A stretch of 64,000 nt of DNA, taken from positions 196,231,907 through 196,295,906 of the forward strand of contig OZ023262.1 in NCBI GenBank assembly GCA_964006375.1, written 5' to 3'. Source of the DNA: Tillus elongatus (taxonomy: Eukaryota; Arthropoda; Insecta; Coleoptera; Cleridae). The notes below the pieces were generated by a model. That model searched no databases, was not told the origin of the DNA, and worked only from the letters and a program-made list of their open reading frames with translations. Shown here piece after piece: positions 11,008-22,559 of this stretch (the stretch's first letter is position 1; the number at the start of each line of letters is the position of its first letter). The position numbers and the translations under genes were made by a program.

Positions 11008-12440
11008 GTATTCACACTTACGGACTTCAATATTTCGGAAAGTCCTACGTTAGAATTAGGTCAGACGTAGCAAATGTTGCAATCATATGAAATGAATCAA
11101 CTTTGTAAAATATTTTTCGTCCTAGCTGACTGATATTAGAGTTTACCTTATAATAACCCGCATTGAAAAACATTTTGCAGCATATCATGATCCCTAGTTA
11201 CTATCGAAAACTCGTATGTAATATAATTAGCGCGAAACACGTTTATGGTGTGATTCCTGAGCATCTGTTCGCTCATCTGCGTAATTGCAACACGACGACA
11301 GGAAAGATCTGGTTACTAAGATCGTCCCATTCGAGTATTACCAGTGTATGCAAACATTTAATTTACACCGTGATAAAACGTATACTTAATTAGTATATTA
11401 ATGAATCATATTAATCTGTATCGTGGTGATTATTAAGCGCGCGTAGTGTAGTAGCTAATTGCCTCGATAGACAACTTCAATGAAACCATTAGACAAAAAC
11501 TGCAGACACATTTACCTACCGAGGATGGTTATCAACGGTCTTTCAGATGAGCATGCAATTTAATATAATTGAAGAATAATTTTCCAGATAAATGCACAGT
11601 CAACTCGATTTCGCCACTATCATAGAAAGCTAAGCCTTAGCTCATGATATTAGAGATTAACTGGTTGAGCTTTTATAGTCATTTGTTCGTTATTATAAGA
11701 TTTGCCGCAAAAAGCGCAAAAGAGAGGAAGCAGCTAATGTAGTAGCGACGTTTTTAATCAACAGGATAAGTTCAATAGAAATTGTTTTCCACTAAATACT
11801 GTTATTATTGAGTTAGTGTTTTATATTTCTAAAGGAACGATGCTTAAAGATCAAATGCGAAATTATCACAGACGTAATCATTTACAGTTTCTACTTACCC
11901 AGCTACTTAAATCTTTGACTTTTCATTATAGATAATAAAAATAAAGTTTTCTAATAGTTATAATTGATTCAGTCAGTTTACATCTGAAGCTGATTTACAA
12001 TATAATATAGATTTAAAGTTTTCGCAGCCTACAAATGTGTGTTGTGTCTGCTGAATTCCAATAACCCGCTTATCTTTGAAGCTGTTTATACTTTTTTTAG
12101 GGAATCTCATATCCAGATTTAACCCATTAACATGAGTGATCATATTGGATAATATTTATAATATGTAATGTTGTTATTAGGCACGTCTTATTTAAGTTAA
12201 ACTTATGTTTTACGCCTTGTTTGTCGTTCCATCCGTTAATTGCGCCTTTCCGAGGTCCAGTCAGTTTGTCTATTAGAAAAGTTGCCATGAAGGGCCCCTT
12301 GTCATGAATATTTGTGTCCCTGTCTTCCCACTAGTGGTAAACTTATCTATTAAAAAGAAAAATTATAATACCTAATAATAAATTAATAAACAAATAAAAA
12401 TATATAATTATAACAGTCAAAATTTTAAAGACATTTATAA
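11008..12440. other. No recognisable feature
   Basis: AT-rich unique-looking sequence. No coding or RNA feature supported. Confidence 0.4.
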
Positions 12441-12562
12441 TACAGTATGTGTATGACATGTGTGTGTATATATTATGTATGTGTATATGCGTGAATATAT
12501 GTGTATATATTTGTGTATATATGTGCATATATTTGTGTGTTTATGTATATGCTCGTATATAT
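12440..12562. repeat. Imperfect (TG/TA)n low-complexity tract
   Basis: Alternating purine-pyrimidine sequence of TGTGTA/TATATG blocks, ending in TATATATA where the next element begins. Confidence 0.85.
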
Positions 12563-12563
12563 A

Positions 12564-15187
12564 CAGGGTTTTTCACGATAGCCGTGCATTAGAAGTTTAT
12601 GAAGCTCCCTGATATCCTAAATTTTGAAATTTTGCCAGCGGTTACAATTCGTAATTGTCTTTTATTCTAAAATATTTTCAAGGTCACATCACTTCGGTTA
12701 GACCGAAAGTTGTCATCAACTTTGCTAATTTAATTAGAATGTCCCATTTTTTATTGCATATTCGAATTATCCATAAAAGTTTGTGAGGATTTATATTAGG
12801 ATTTCCTATCCCTATCTTCAACTGTTCCAAAGATATTGTGATTTCTCTGCATTTGGGTGATTTTGGAACCTTATTTATAATAGTTTGTATTTCACATGTT
12901 TTTAAAGATAAAAGGCTCGAATTTAGAATTTCGTAACTCGTGGGAGGGAGTTTTCATATTCTGTGCCTTAAGTTTACCCGTGTCATACAGAGTGTTCTAA
13001 ATTTGGTTACTAATTTAGACATATTCAACGTGGCAAAAGTATTTTTTTTTTCAAATAGAACACCCTGGATATTATTAAAAATTCGAGTTCTAAATTTAAT
13101 TCTACACCGGCTCGATATAAGTTTTTCTATACCTATCTTCAATATGTTGCTTGTTATTAGCATTTTTAGGTAACAACCTCCTCTTCTAAAGAGTGCACGT
13201 TATACTACACATCAAATGCAGCTGTGATTGTCAGTCAGATAACAAAAATGATATGATTTCATAAAAATTATTAATGTAATTATATAAAAAAAAATAAAAA
13301 AATATTAACAATAAACAAGAAACTGAACAAAGAGAAATAAAAAAATATTTCAAAATGAACTGCCACGATCGTTATAAATGTTCTATGTGACCACCATCTT
13401 GGTCAAGGCACTGCAAAATTCTACGGTTCATCTCATTCGTAGGAGCCCTTTTGATTTCATTTGGATCCAAACCTCTGAACGCTCTAATTACACGATTAAA
13501 AAGATCCCCTCTACTTTGCACTGTTGTGTCATACACTTGACTTTTTATACGCCCCCAGAAATAAAAATCGGCAGGCGTTAAATCAGGAGGGCGGGGAGAC
13601 CATCTCCAAGGATCGTTGGGCTCAATCCATCTGTCTTCAAATAATTGCGTTAAGTGCCAGTAAACTTCACCAGTGGAGTGGGCAGGCGCGCCGTCTAGCT
13701 GATACCGGCAGCTTTGCTTTATATCTAGTGGTAGCCTTGCCAGAAAATTACGGACAGATCCCTTTAATAGTTACAAATACTTTGCACCGTTTAAATTTTC
13801 TTCGTAAATTTCATAAGATACCTTATTGTCTATAATAATGCAAAGCACACTAAAACTAAAATTTTGAAGTTTGAAAACGCCCTTCTCTAAATATATTAGG
13901 GTTTTCACTTGTCCAAAAATGACTATTTCTCCTATTCACAATTCCTTCCCTTCTAAATTTCGATTTGTCGGTCCAGATAATTTTAGAGAGAAAACTCTCA
14001 TCTTGTCGAATATTTAGAAACATGTGTTCGCAGAATTCCACTCGTTTTAAATGGTCACCAGGTCGAAGTCCTTGTAGTACTGTTTCTGAATATGGGTACA
14101 TTTTATGAGATTTTAATATTCTATGGACAGATGAACTTGATATTCCCAAAGTTCGAGTAGCTGCGGGAATAGAGCTACGCGGGTAAACTTGAAAATAAGC
14201 CAAAACATACATGTCGTGTAGTTTTGACACTTCCAGTCAATTTAAATCGTTCCTCTATCCTTGAAAATTTTCCTCTAGTCATTGCTGATAGAGTGGGATA
14301 CCTCTCGTTAAACATCCTGCATGTTCTGCTTACATTTCGATTGCATTCCCCATGAATATAAAATAAATTTAAAATATCCATATTAGAGTACTATTCACTA
14401 GTCTGCATTTTTATTGGCTTATTATTTCTATAACGTGTGTAATACAAATATACTCAGATTAACTTTAAAATATAAATGACGCTTTAGAATTCATGTGTTG
14501 TCAAAATTCTGTTTTTTGACAGCCACAGCTGCCTTAATTGTGCAGCGTAAGGTATATTCTCTAAAAAAGGAGTTTATTACCTAAAAACTCTAGTAGCAAG
14601 TTACTCGTAAGAGACAGGTGTAGGAAAACTTATATAAAATCGGTGTGGAATTAAATTTAGAACTCGAATTTTTAATAATATACAGGATGCACTATTCGAA
14701 AAAAATGACTTTTGCAACATTGAATATGTGTAAGTTGGTCTTTAAATTCAAAACACTCTGTATGATACAGGTAAACTTTAGGTAGACAATATGAAGGCTT
14801 CATCCTAGAAGTTATAACATTCTAAATTCCAGCCTTTTATCTTTAAAAACTTGTGAAATACAAAGTGTTATAAAGGAGGATAAAAGTTCCGCAAAATGTT
14901 AAAATATCACAATATCTATGAAACAGTTGAAGGTAGGGATAGGAAAGCTTAATATAAATCTACACAAAATTTTATGGAAAATTCGAATATGCAATAAAAA
15001 ATAGGGAATTCTATTTAAATTAGCAAAGTTGATTACTACCTCCGATCTAACCGAAAGTTATGTGACCTTGAAAATATTTTAGAATAAAAGACAATTACGA
15101 ATTGTGACCGCTGCCAAAATTTCAAAATTTATTATATCAGGGAACTTCATAAACTTCTAATGCACGGATATCGTGAAAAAAGTTTAG
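12564..15187 (-). mobile_element. Tc1/mariner element with ~600-bp terminal inverted repeats
   Basis: The left arm from CAGGGTTTTTCACGATAGCC (12564) to about 13190 is mirrored by about 14590-15187. Matching blocks include TGCACGG..TCGTGAAAAA, AAGTTGAT, GACAATTACGAATTG and GGTAGGGATAGGAAA. Arms are diverged (perhaps 80-85% by eye), so the element is old. The transposase relic lies between them on the minus strand. The left end abuts a TA-rich tract, as expected for TA target choice. Confidence 0.85.
13372..14381 (-). pseudogene. Tc1/mariner-type (DD36D) transposase relic
   Basis: Reads from ATG at 14381 through an N-terminal helix-turn-helix region (NLFYIHGECNRNVSRTCRMF, SRIEERFKLTGSV), a frameshift near 14200, a second DNA-binding part (AATRTLGISSSSVHRIL) and the first Asp in KIIWTDKSKF. 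It then continues in other frames: QDGAPAH (second Asp), RWSPRPPDLTPADFYFWG (third Asp) and the terminal DQDGGHIEHL. There are 36 residues between the second and third Asp. At least two frameshifts, inactive. Confidence 0.87.
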
Positions 15188-15233
15188 ATTATGTATATTT
15201 TGCGGCAAACAGGCATTGTGCATATTTATAAAA

Positions 15234-15530
15234 AGTCTGAACGCAGCAAGTGCAAGTGGTGGTGAATTTGCATAGAAATGTTTTTAATAGCAAATATGTA
15301 TTTTTTTAATCAAAACAGGCATAAAATTTGGTTATCAATGTAACCTATTTAGTAGAAACAATGTACAATTTCTGAAACATAAGTTTATTGTTTGAAAAAT
15401 TACAACAATTTTGCGAAAATAAACTTAAAATGTTCTCGGAAAAACTGGTCCGATTTTCCTGGCCAACGAACCTCTTCTGGCTATTTACCCACTTACCAAG
15501 ATATAATTATTAACAAAAAACATTTCCACG
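15234..15530 (+). mobile_element. MITE family A, right-truncated copy
   Basis: Left arm AGTCTGAACGCAGCAAGTGC, then GTGGTGAATTTGCATAG. The interior matches the reverse complement of 51811-52117 (GTAACCTATTTAGTAGAAAC, AAGTTTATTGTTTGA, TGGTCCGATTTTCCTGGCC). The right arm stops after AACATTTCCACGAAA. Confidence 0.75.
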
Positions 15531-15804
15531 AAACTTAAAAAAAATGATTAAAACTTGCAAACAATTTTTTCACGCAAATCCGAAAACATTTTTTTACAAA
15601 AACTTTTATTAAACATTTATTATTCATTGCCAAACTTTTTCAAACAATGATTTTTACGGAAACACAAAAAAATTGTGCGTAAACTGTCTATTTTCTTACA
15701 AAAAAATTTGTTAAAAGAGTACATAGAATTTAAATTATATATCTACTCTGCGATTAAGATAGAAAAAAATGTAATTTTTACTACCAGATCGTCACAACGT
15801 GTGG

Positions 15805-16560
15805 AAGTATGGCATTAGCGACAAAAATTTCACCATTTTTTTCGCTTAAACGTAAAAAGTGTCAAAACATATACAAAACATGATCTGGGAAAAATTTTTT
15901 TTGTCTGTCACTCTGTTGGTCTGTCGGTCTGTATGTCTGTCTGTTTGTAGCCACTATAACTTTGGAACGAATTGAGATATCATCTTCAAATTTGGTATAC
16001 ATTTAGCACCCGACGGTTCGGATTGTTTTTGGGTAAAGTCGCTCCAAGGGGTAGCGGATGAATGGGAGATGATTTGGTGAAACTTGAAATTGTTTCGTAT
16101 AAACTTGAGTAATATAACGTTTTAGGGTTTGTTTATTAGAAAACTTTTTATTTCATCACACATCTGATATTCTGTGCTGAAATTAAATTAGGGGTTTGAA
16201 TGTGTGGGGTGGAATATCGGCGACAGAAATTTCAAAATGTGGTTTGCTAAAACGGAGTAAAAGGTCTTAAAACATATAGAAAACTTAGGAACTGAGGAAC
16301 GAATTTTTTTGTCTGTCGCTCGGTAGGTCTGTCGGCCTGTACGCCTGTCTGTTAGTAGGCGCAATAACTTTCGAACGAATCGAAATACAATCTTCAAGTT
16401 TGGAATACAGTTAGCACCCGACCAAGGAACGCTTCGAATGGTTTTTTCGTGTAATCCCCTTCAGGAAGTAGGGTATAAATGGGGGGTAATTTGGTGAAAA
16501 TTGAAAATTTTTCGTCCAAACTCGAGTAATATAACGTCTCAGAAGTTTATGGGTACAGGA
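15805..16560 (+). repeat. Two tandem copies of a TCTGTCTG-bearing repeat (~390 bp each)
   Basis: Blocks at about 15805-16130 and 16200-16550 share, in order, GGCGACAAAAATTTCA-like, a (GTCTGTC)n run, ATAACTTTGGAACGAAT, TTAGCACCCGAC, GATTTGGTGAAA and GAGTAATATAACG. A TCTGTCTG run followed by a GAACGAAT phrase is common in insect repeats. No coding frame. Confidence 0.7.
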
Positions 16561-17700
16561 ATACGAATATTTTTTTTTTTGTGATCAAGTCAGGGACCGT
16601 GAATTCATTTAATGAGAATGTCTTTCTGAGGAGAGTAGATTATCAAAACATCATATCATAACATAGCAACAGATATTTATTTGTAGTTGTCATGATTTCG
16701 TACTGATTCATTTTCAATCTGTCTGAAAATGCTGTCAAGCAGCGAAACTATAGTCACAGAAACGTTGAAGAACTTGCTAGAACTTCCAGAATTCGTAGGG
16801 CCACTTGCTCCAGTTAGCTTACACGCTGGATATGTCCTTCACCAACGAAAACCAACAGTGAAGCCAGAGAAGTAGTCTCCAAGTCTGTAAGTAGTATGGA
16901 CAAGTTTCACCAAGTAAGGGCAACAACAATCAATAAAGTGGAAGTAAAGAAAAATATAAGCGAAAAAATACTCATAAATCATGTCACAAGCTGCCAGAAA
17001 TAAGAACATTACTTAAGTCTGCCAACAATTTATCAACTATACTCAAATTTTATGAAAAATTTAAACATAATTTTTATATAAATCACTTCTTACCTTTTCG
17101 TACCAAACTTGCTTTAAATATTTTAGTATTTTTCTTCAACAATTCCCTAAATAATCACATAATATAATCGAACCAAGGTATGCGATTGTAAATGTAAATA
17201 TTTCCAAGACATGCGTCTGTGGCTATAGGGAGTCTTATACAAAACTTGAAGCAGAGGGCAGGCCCTTCACTTCTGGATCACACAGTACAGGCTGTTCCAT
17301 TTGAAAAAATTGTGTTACGGCAGTTTGTACTGTTTCAAATTCAGTCACTATTTAGGAGCCCCTTGTATCTAGATTTTTTATACGAATAATATAAACAAAA
17401 ACTTCTCTGAATGCGTCACCCTCATTGGACTCTGCTATCTAGTATAAATGCCGTATCATAAGTGATGATATGTAACAAAAATGTGAAAAGTTGCAGAACA
17501 ATTAAAATAACTCGAAAACGATGAACGCTCTCAAATTTCTTTTTCTTACAAACATGCATTATAATTAGATGTGAAATGCAAAAATTCAGTAACATAAGGG
17601 ATATCTTCGAAAAAAAAATTGTATCACCAACGACTTGTGGGCCGTACTGTGATTGTCAAAATAATTTTATCAGATGCACATTGGCCTTTTTAAAATGTTA
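16561..17700. other. No recognisable feature
   Basis: AT-rich. Nothing beyond short chance frames. Confidence 0.35.
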
Positions 17701-17701
17701 T

Positions 17702-18004
17702 CTAGACCCATCGTGATTCGTGGTTTAAATGAGAAGCAAAGTTTTTTTCCGCTTTCTCTCTTCTAAAAGTCGTTGATTCCGCAAACCTTTTCTTTGTTTT
17801 CTGATTGTTAATTAATTCCTCCACTAGGCAAGCAGTGTATCCCTTATATTTGGCCACATTCTTAATGTATCCTAATTTTTTGGTATATCTACTTTTATTG
17901 AAAGGAAAATTCGTTAGCCTGTAAACCGACAATAGGCATGGATGCAAAATGATGAAAATGTTTTGTATCCTCCTACTATGTCGAAGATCATAACTACTGG
18001 ACAA
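17702..18004 (-). pseudogene. Penelope-like element fragment (region after the RT)
   Basis: Minus-strand frame contains LTNFPFNKSRYTKKLGYIKN followed by GYTACLVEELINNQKTKKR. This resembles the linker between RT and the GIY-YIG domain of Penelope-like elements (RL..P....F..EL..IK.IA..NGY....ID.L). Neither RT nor endonuclease is present. It lies just upstream of the LINE start, and the second LINE copy also sits beside Penelope-like sequence. Family call rests on pattern only. Confidence 0.5.
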
Positions 18005-18065
18005 TTGATAGTCCCTTTATTAATCTTATTTTTAAAGGGGTAGACATTGATCCAATCCAATCCAT

Positions 18066-21000
18066 AGCAGGTGGTAGTGGAATTTTCCTTTATGTAATAG
18101 TAAAGGATTTTTTCACGCCCGAGGAGGTACCACCCCATACATCAAGGGGCCGGTGAAGTCCCAACGGACGTTTCCGGTTCTGGTGTATGAGTCGGTTTCC
18201 CTTATAAACAAAAATGATGATGGCTCCTCCTTGTATAAAATATTCCGGAGGCAAAATACCCCTCCATTCGGATCTCCGGGAGAGGGGTGTACAGGGGGCG
18301 CCAACATCAAGATTTAACATATCCTTTTCGAATATATGTGGCCTAAATTCTAACCTGAACTCCGTCCACCATATCCTCCAGGCTAACAGGCCCCAACTCC
18401 TCTTCCTCACCGAAACCCAAATCAGTGCCAAAACAGCCACTAATCACCTTAATTTCCCGGGGTATGAGCTCCTTACTGCCTTTAGATTGCACGGAGGCGT
18501 GTGCGCATACGTCCGTAGCAATCTACCCTGCACCAGACTTCCCAATTTAGAAGCTGGAAGAAAAGACATACTATGGATAAAACTCTCTCTCATGGCTGCA
18601 ACTAAATTCATCTGTTGCATTTACCGGTCACCTTCTGACAACAACTTTGTCCAGCTCTTTGATTACCTTTCTGAAAAAACCGACTATCTGATTTCTGAAT
18701 ATCCTTCCTCCGAGGTCACTATTCTTGGCGACTTCAATGTACATAATAAGGAATGGCTAGGATCTTCAAAAACCGATCCACAAGGGAGAGCAGCGGAGGC
18801 CTTTGCAGTCAGCAATTCTTTGGCCAATATGGTTCAGCAACCTACTTACTTTCCTCGTATCCCAACACACAGCTCAAATCCCTTGGATCTCCTTCTTACT
18901 ACAAATCCTGAATGCTATAAGATATCAGTCACCGCCCCCCTTGGTCGCTCAGACCACGGCATGGTCACTGCTTCCTATGCAATGCAACCCGAGGTCACAC
19001 AGTCATCACACCCACGTATCGTTTGGCACTACAGCTCCGCAAACTGGGACGAAATGCGGGATTACTTTTCCTCATTTCCATGGGCGTCTGTCTGCTTCTC
19101 TCATCCCGACCCCTCTGATATCTCACAAAACGTCACCGAAATTATCCAAGCTGGCATGGAATTATTTATTCCACGTACACAGAAAACCTCTTTAGCCACT
19201 CAAAAGCCCTGGTTCTCTAAATCCTGTGACAAGGCCAGACTTGAAAAGGTCAAAGCTCACAAAACGCTTCTACACAATCCCAGTCAAGAAAATCGTCAAG
19301 CATTCAACGACGCAAGAAACCGCTATGTCCGCATTCTTTCTGAGGCAAAAAACTCGTTTAATAACCACATCAAAAACAAAGTCCTCTCAAGCTCCAACGG
19401 CGGCAAACCCTTCTGGACTCTTGCTAAGTCTATTGGGAATAATTTCTGCAAGAGCACGTTCCCACCTCTTGTCTCAGGTGATGAAATTGTTTCTACCGCC
19501 CTGGGCAAGGCTGAGCTTTTTGCTTCGTTGTTCGCCGGAAATTCTACTCTCAACCCACCTCCAAATGTTCAACCACCAACAGTCCCCAATGTCGCGCATA
19601 AAATGACTGATATCATTTTCAAAACTAAAAAGGTACGAAAGATGCTCTCTTCTCTTAATACCAGGAAAGCCTCTGGCCTTGATGAGATCCCAGCAATTGT
19701 TCTCAAAAAATGCGCACCAGAACTTGCTCCTGTCCTGACTCGTCTGTTTCAGATATCTTACAATAAAGGCATATTCCCTAGTAACTGGAAAACTGCTCGA
19801 GTACAACCCATCCCCAAGAAAGGATCCAAAGCGCTTCCTAGCAACTACAGGCCTATTTCTCTCCTTTCACTCATCTCTAAAGTGATGGAAAAGTATATAA
19901 ACACCGAACTACTAAAATTCCTTGAAAAACACAGTCTAATCCACGACAGGCAGTATGGATTCCGTCAGCGCAGATCGACTGCCGACCTCCTTTCCTTTGT
20001 CACCCATTCTTGGAACAAGTCTATAGAACAACACGGTGAATCCCAGATTGTTGCTCTAGACATATCCAAAGCATTCGACCAGGTCTGGCACGCAGCGCTG
20101 CTTAATAAACTTCCGGCCTATGGGCTACCACCAAAACTTTGTACCTGGACAGCAAATTTCCTCTCCAACAGGAGCATATCTGTTGTTGTGGATGGCCATT
20201 CCTCTAAACTCTATCCAATTAATGCAGGAGTTCCTCAAGGTTCAGCTTTAGCCCCTACTTTGTTTCTTCTCCACATCAATGACCTCCTCTCTAGCACATC
20301 CAACCCAGTTCACAGTTACGCGGACGACAGCACCCTCCACTCAAACATACAATATTCTAAGCCTGTCTCTTTAGCCCAATTAGATGAGGATCGCAGACTC
20401 ATGGAGGGTTCTGTCTCCGTAGACCTCCAAAAAATATTAGACTGGGGAAGTAGAAATCTTGTACAATTCAACCCCACCAAAACTAAGTCTTGCTTTCTTT
20501 CTCACAAGAGATACAGCAGCCCTAGACCCATCACAATGAACAACCAAGTTATTCAAAGTAATGAGTCCTTTTCTCTTGTTGGCATTTCTGTGGATCGAAA
20601 TCTTAATTGGCACCAACATGTTACATCAATTGCAGAAGCGGCTGCTAAGAAATTGGGTTTCCTCTTCCGGGCTCGCAAATACTTTTCACCAACTAATCTC
20701 TATACCTTATACACTTCACAAATAAGGCCAAACCTCGAATACTGCTCCCACATCTGGGGTGCAGCTGCCGCTTCTACACTCGCTATCCTGGACTCCATTC
20801 AAAAGAGAGCTATACGTCTCATCGGTGACCCTACCCTCACCCAAAGGCTTCCATCTCTTGCCCACCGACGTGCTGTTGGTGACCTCTCTCTCTTTTATAG
20901 ATATCTGCACGGGCACTGCTCAGAGGAGCTTTCCTCCATAATTCCCCCACCTGCTGCCCCCAGCAGATCTACCAGGGGAACAGAGCGAATGCACCCTTTT

Positions 21001-21231
21001 AATGTCCAGGTCACCAGACATAGAACATCTTGTTATGCCCGCTCTTTTGTCCCGAGGACTTCCAAGTTGTGGAATTCCTTGCCGGCACATGTTTTTCCTT
21101 CTCCTCCGAACCTCCAAACCTTCAAGTCCAGAATTAACAAGCTGCCTCTTTCCTCCTTGTCAACACCCACGGTACGATAGTATTTAGGCTGTAAGCCCTC
21201 GTGGTGTGTTGTTGACATAAAAAAAAAAAAA
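18066..21231 (+). mobile_element. Non-LTR retrotransposon (LINE), intact copy
   Basis: Starts AGCAGGTGGTAGTGG, the same point as the second copy at 61915. It has a ~148-bp 5' UTR, one long ORF, a very short 3' UTR (GCCCTCGTGGTG) and an oligo-A tail at 21219-21231. GC content is clearly higher than in the flanks. No upstream ORF1 is visible, so this may be a 5'-incomplete or single-ORF element. I could not identify a target-site duplication. Confidence 0.92.
18214..21180 (+). CDS. LINE ORF2: AP endonuclease plus reverse transcriptase
   Basis: 988 uninterrupted codons. The APE-type endonuclease (about residues 35-255) has the Asn motif near NICGLNS, TETQ, GDFNVH (~172), NPLDLLL and the catalytic SDH (~246-248). 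The RT (about 485-770) has YRPISLLS, DISKAFD (~615), GVPQGSALAP (~672) and the active-site YADD (~702-705). The C-terminus has the CR1/L2/Jockey-type block QIRPNLEYCSHIWG. There is no RNase H. It makes target-primed reverse transcripts in the nucleus. All catalytic residues are present, so it could be active. Start chosen as the first ATG of an ATGATGATG run; clade is not resolved. Open frames on the other strand and frames are by-products. Confidence 0.93.
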   Translation: MMMAPPCIKYSGGKIPLHSDLRERGVQGAPTSRFNISFSNICGLNSNLNSVHHILQANRPQLLFLTETQISAKTATNHLNFPGYELLTAFRLHGGVCAYVRSNLPCTRLPNLEAGRKDILWIKLSLMAATKFICCIYRSPSDNNFVQLFDYLSEKTDYLISEYPSSEVTILGDFNVHNKEWLGSSKTDPQGRAAEAFAVSNSLANMVQQPTYFPRIPTHSSNPLDLLLTTNPECYKISVTAPLGRSDHGMVTASYAMQPEVTQSSHPRIVWHYSSANWDEMRDYFSSFPWASVCFSHPDPSDISQNVTEIIQAGMELFIPRTQKTSLATQKPWFSKSCDKARLEKVKAHKTLLHNPSQENRQAFNDARNRYVRILSEAKNSFNNHIKNKVLSSSNGGKPFWTLAKSIGNNFCKSTFPPLVSGDEIVSTALGKAELFASLFAGNSTLNPPPNVQPPTVPNVAHKMTDIIFKTKKVRKMLSSLNTRKASGLDEIPAIVLKKCAPELAPVLTRLFQISYNKGIFPSNWKTARVQPIPKKGSKALPSNYRPISLLSLISKVMEKYINTELLKFLEKHSLIHDRQYGFRQRRSTADLLSFVTHSWNKSIEQHGESQIVALDISKAFDQVWHAALLNKLPAYGLPPKLCTWTANFLSNRSISVVVDGHSSKLYPINAGVPQGSALAPTLFLLHINDLLSSTSNPVHSYADDSTLHSNIQYSKPVSLAQLDEDRRLMEGSVSVDLQKILDWGSRNLVQFNPTKTKSCFLSHKRYSSPRPITMNNQVIQSNESFSLVGISVDRNLNWHQHVTSIAEAAAKKLGFLFRARKYFSPTNLYTLYTSQIRPNLEYCSHIWGAAAASTLAILDSIQKRAIRLIGDPTLTQRLPSLAHRRAVGDLSLFYRYLHGHCSEELSSIIPPPAAPSRSTRGTERMHPFNVQVTRHRTSCYARSFVPRTSKLWNSLPAHVFPSPPNLQTFKSRINKLPLSSLSTPTVR

Positions 21232-21691
21232 CTAAAAAATTCAGACCGGCCATTTTTTGTACGCACGTATGATGTGAGTCATTCGGAATGTAACTTAGAG
21301 TGGTGTTTTCCATCCTATGGACAACAAATTTTAAAGTGTCTTTATTTTTGATCATTGGTACATCTAGAAAGCGGGCAATTTATTATTAAATTCTAATTCG
21401 TCGGTAAATTTTATAGAATCAAATTTATTCTTCAATTTGACAATAAAATCGTCTATTTTGCAAATGTTTGTGTTAAACACTGTGAAAATATCACAACGAA
21501 AGCATACTCTAGAAAAATACTCACTTTCATTTTTAAGATGTGCTTCATGGAAAGGTCCGCAATCAATGGTACCTTGGATCTATTAAAAAAACTCATTATT
21601 GAATTGAAAAATATTTTGTTTAATACAAAAATTTCTTAATGGTAAATATTCTATGCAGACCTTTCAATTTATGTTAATAATTTTTCTTTGG

Positions 21692-21784
<93 letters not shown>

Positions 21785-22558
21785 TATTCTGGTGGTAAAA
21801 CATAATCATATCTTTCCCGGCTTTACTATGTTGTCTGCTTATGTTAGTAAATTATTCAATAACAAAATTTCGCATGCATCAGTAATTTTAATTCAACTTT
21901 ATTAATTTTACACAAAACTTTAAAACGCAAATTCAAATGAAATCTCAAACCCAATTAACTTATATTATAAGCAAGTCAAATGATTGATGGTGTCAACTAA
22001 AAAAATCCATGTTAAACTCGCATAACTTAAATAATTGGTTAACTACAGGTGTAGTCACTATGTTAACCTTTTGTCAGGCTGAGGACAAACGATTGCTTTA
22101 TCATTTGCATAACAATGTCTTTGCCAACCTGTTTGTGTGTACAGAATTTTACAATAAATTTAATAGCATTTGACACATTGGCGTAGCGTGAGAATTATGT
22201 AGCGTGATAACATCTGGTTGCCTATATGGACGCGACCGAAGATAGCAACCGTCGATTAGGAGGCGATTATCGAATCAATTAATTGATATTTAATGTATTA
22301 TTTATTTCTAACGGCAACTGAAACATTTGCACACTTTTATCGTTGCAATAAATTACCTTTGTTTTGATATTTTTATGACTGCTTCACTTTAATGTCTGTT
22401 TTGACTGTAAATAAATTTATATAACACCATTGCTATGTAAAAGTTTTTCTTTTATACATAATAGGTGCCAACTTAATATTCAGCTTTATATTTTGTTTTC
22501 ATTATCCAAATAATATTTTATTTGGGTAAATTTTAACTTGTTTTTTATACCACATTGT
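21232..22558. other. Spacer with one microsatellite, otherwise no feature
   Basis: AT-rich sequence apart from the (TA)n tract. No gene or repeat partner seen. Confidence 0.4.
21696..21782. repeat. (TA)n microsatellite
   Basis: About 43 TA units. Flanks (CTTTGGTCTG, CTTATTCTGG) do not match the MITE L- or R-box. Confidence 0.98.
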
Positions 22559-22559
22559 T

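Noticed and set aside
18090..18440. Minus-strand frames overlapping the LINE starts (also at 61939-62289)
   Set aside because: Antisense to the LINE 5' region and identical at both copies because the LINE is. No domain; shadow of the sense ORF.
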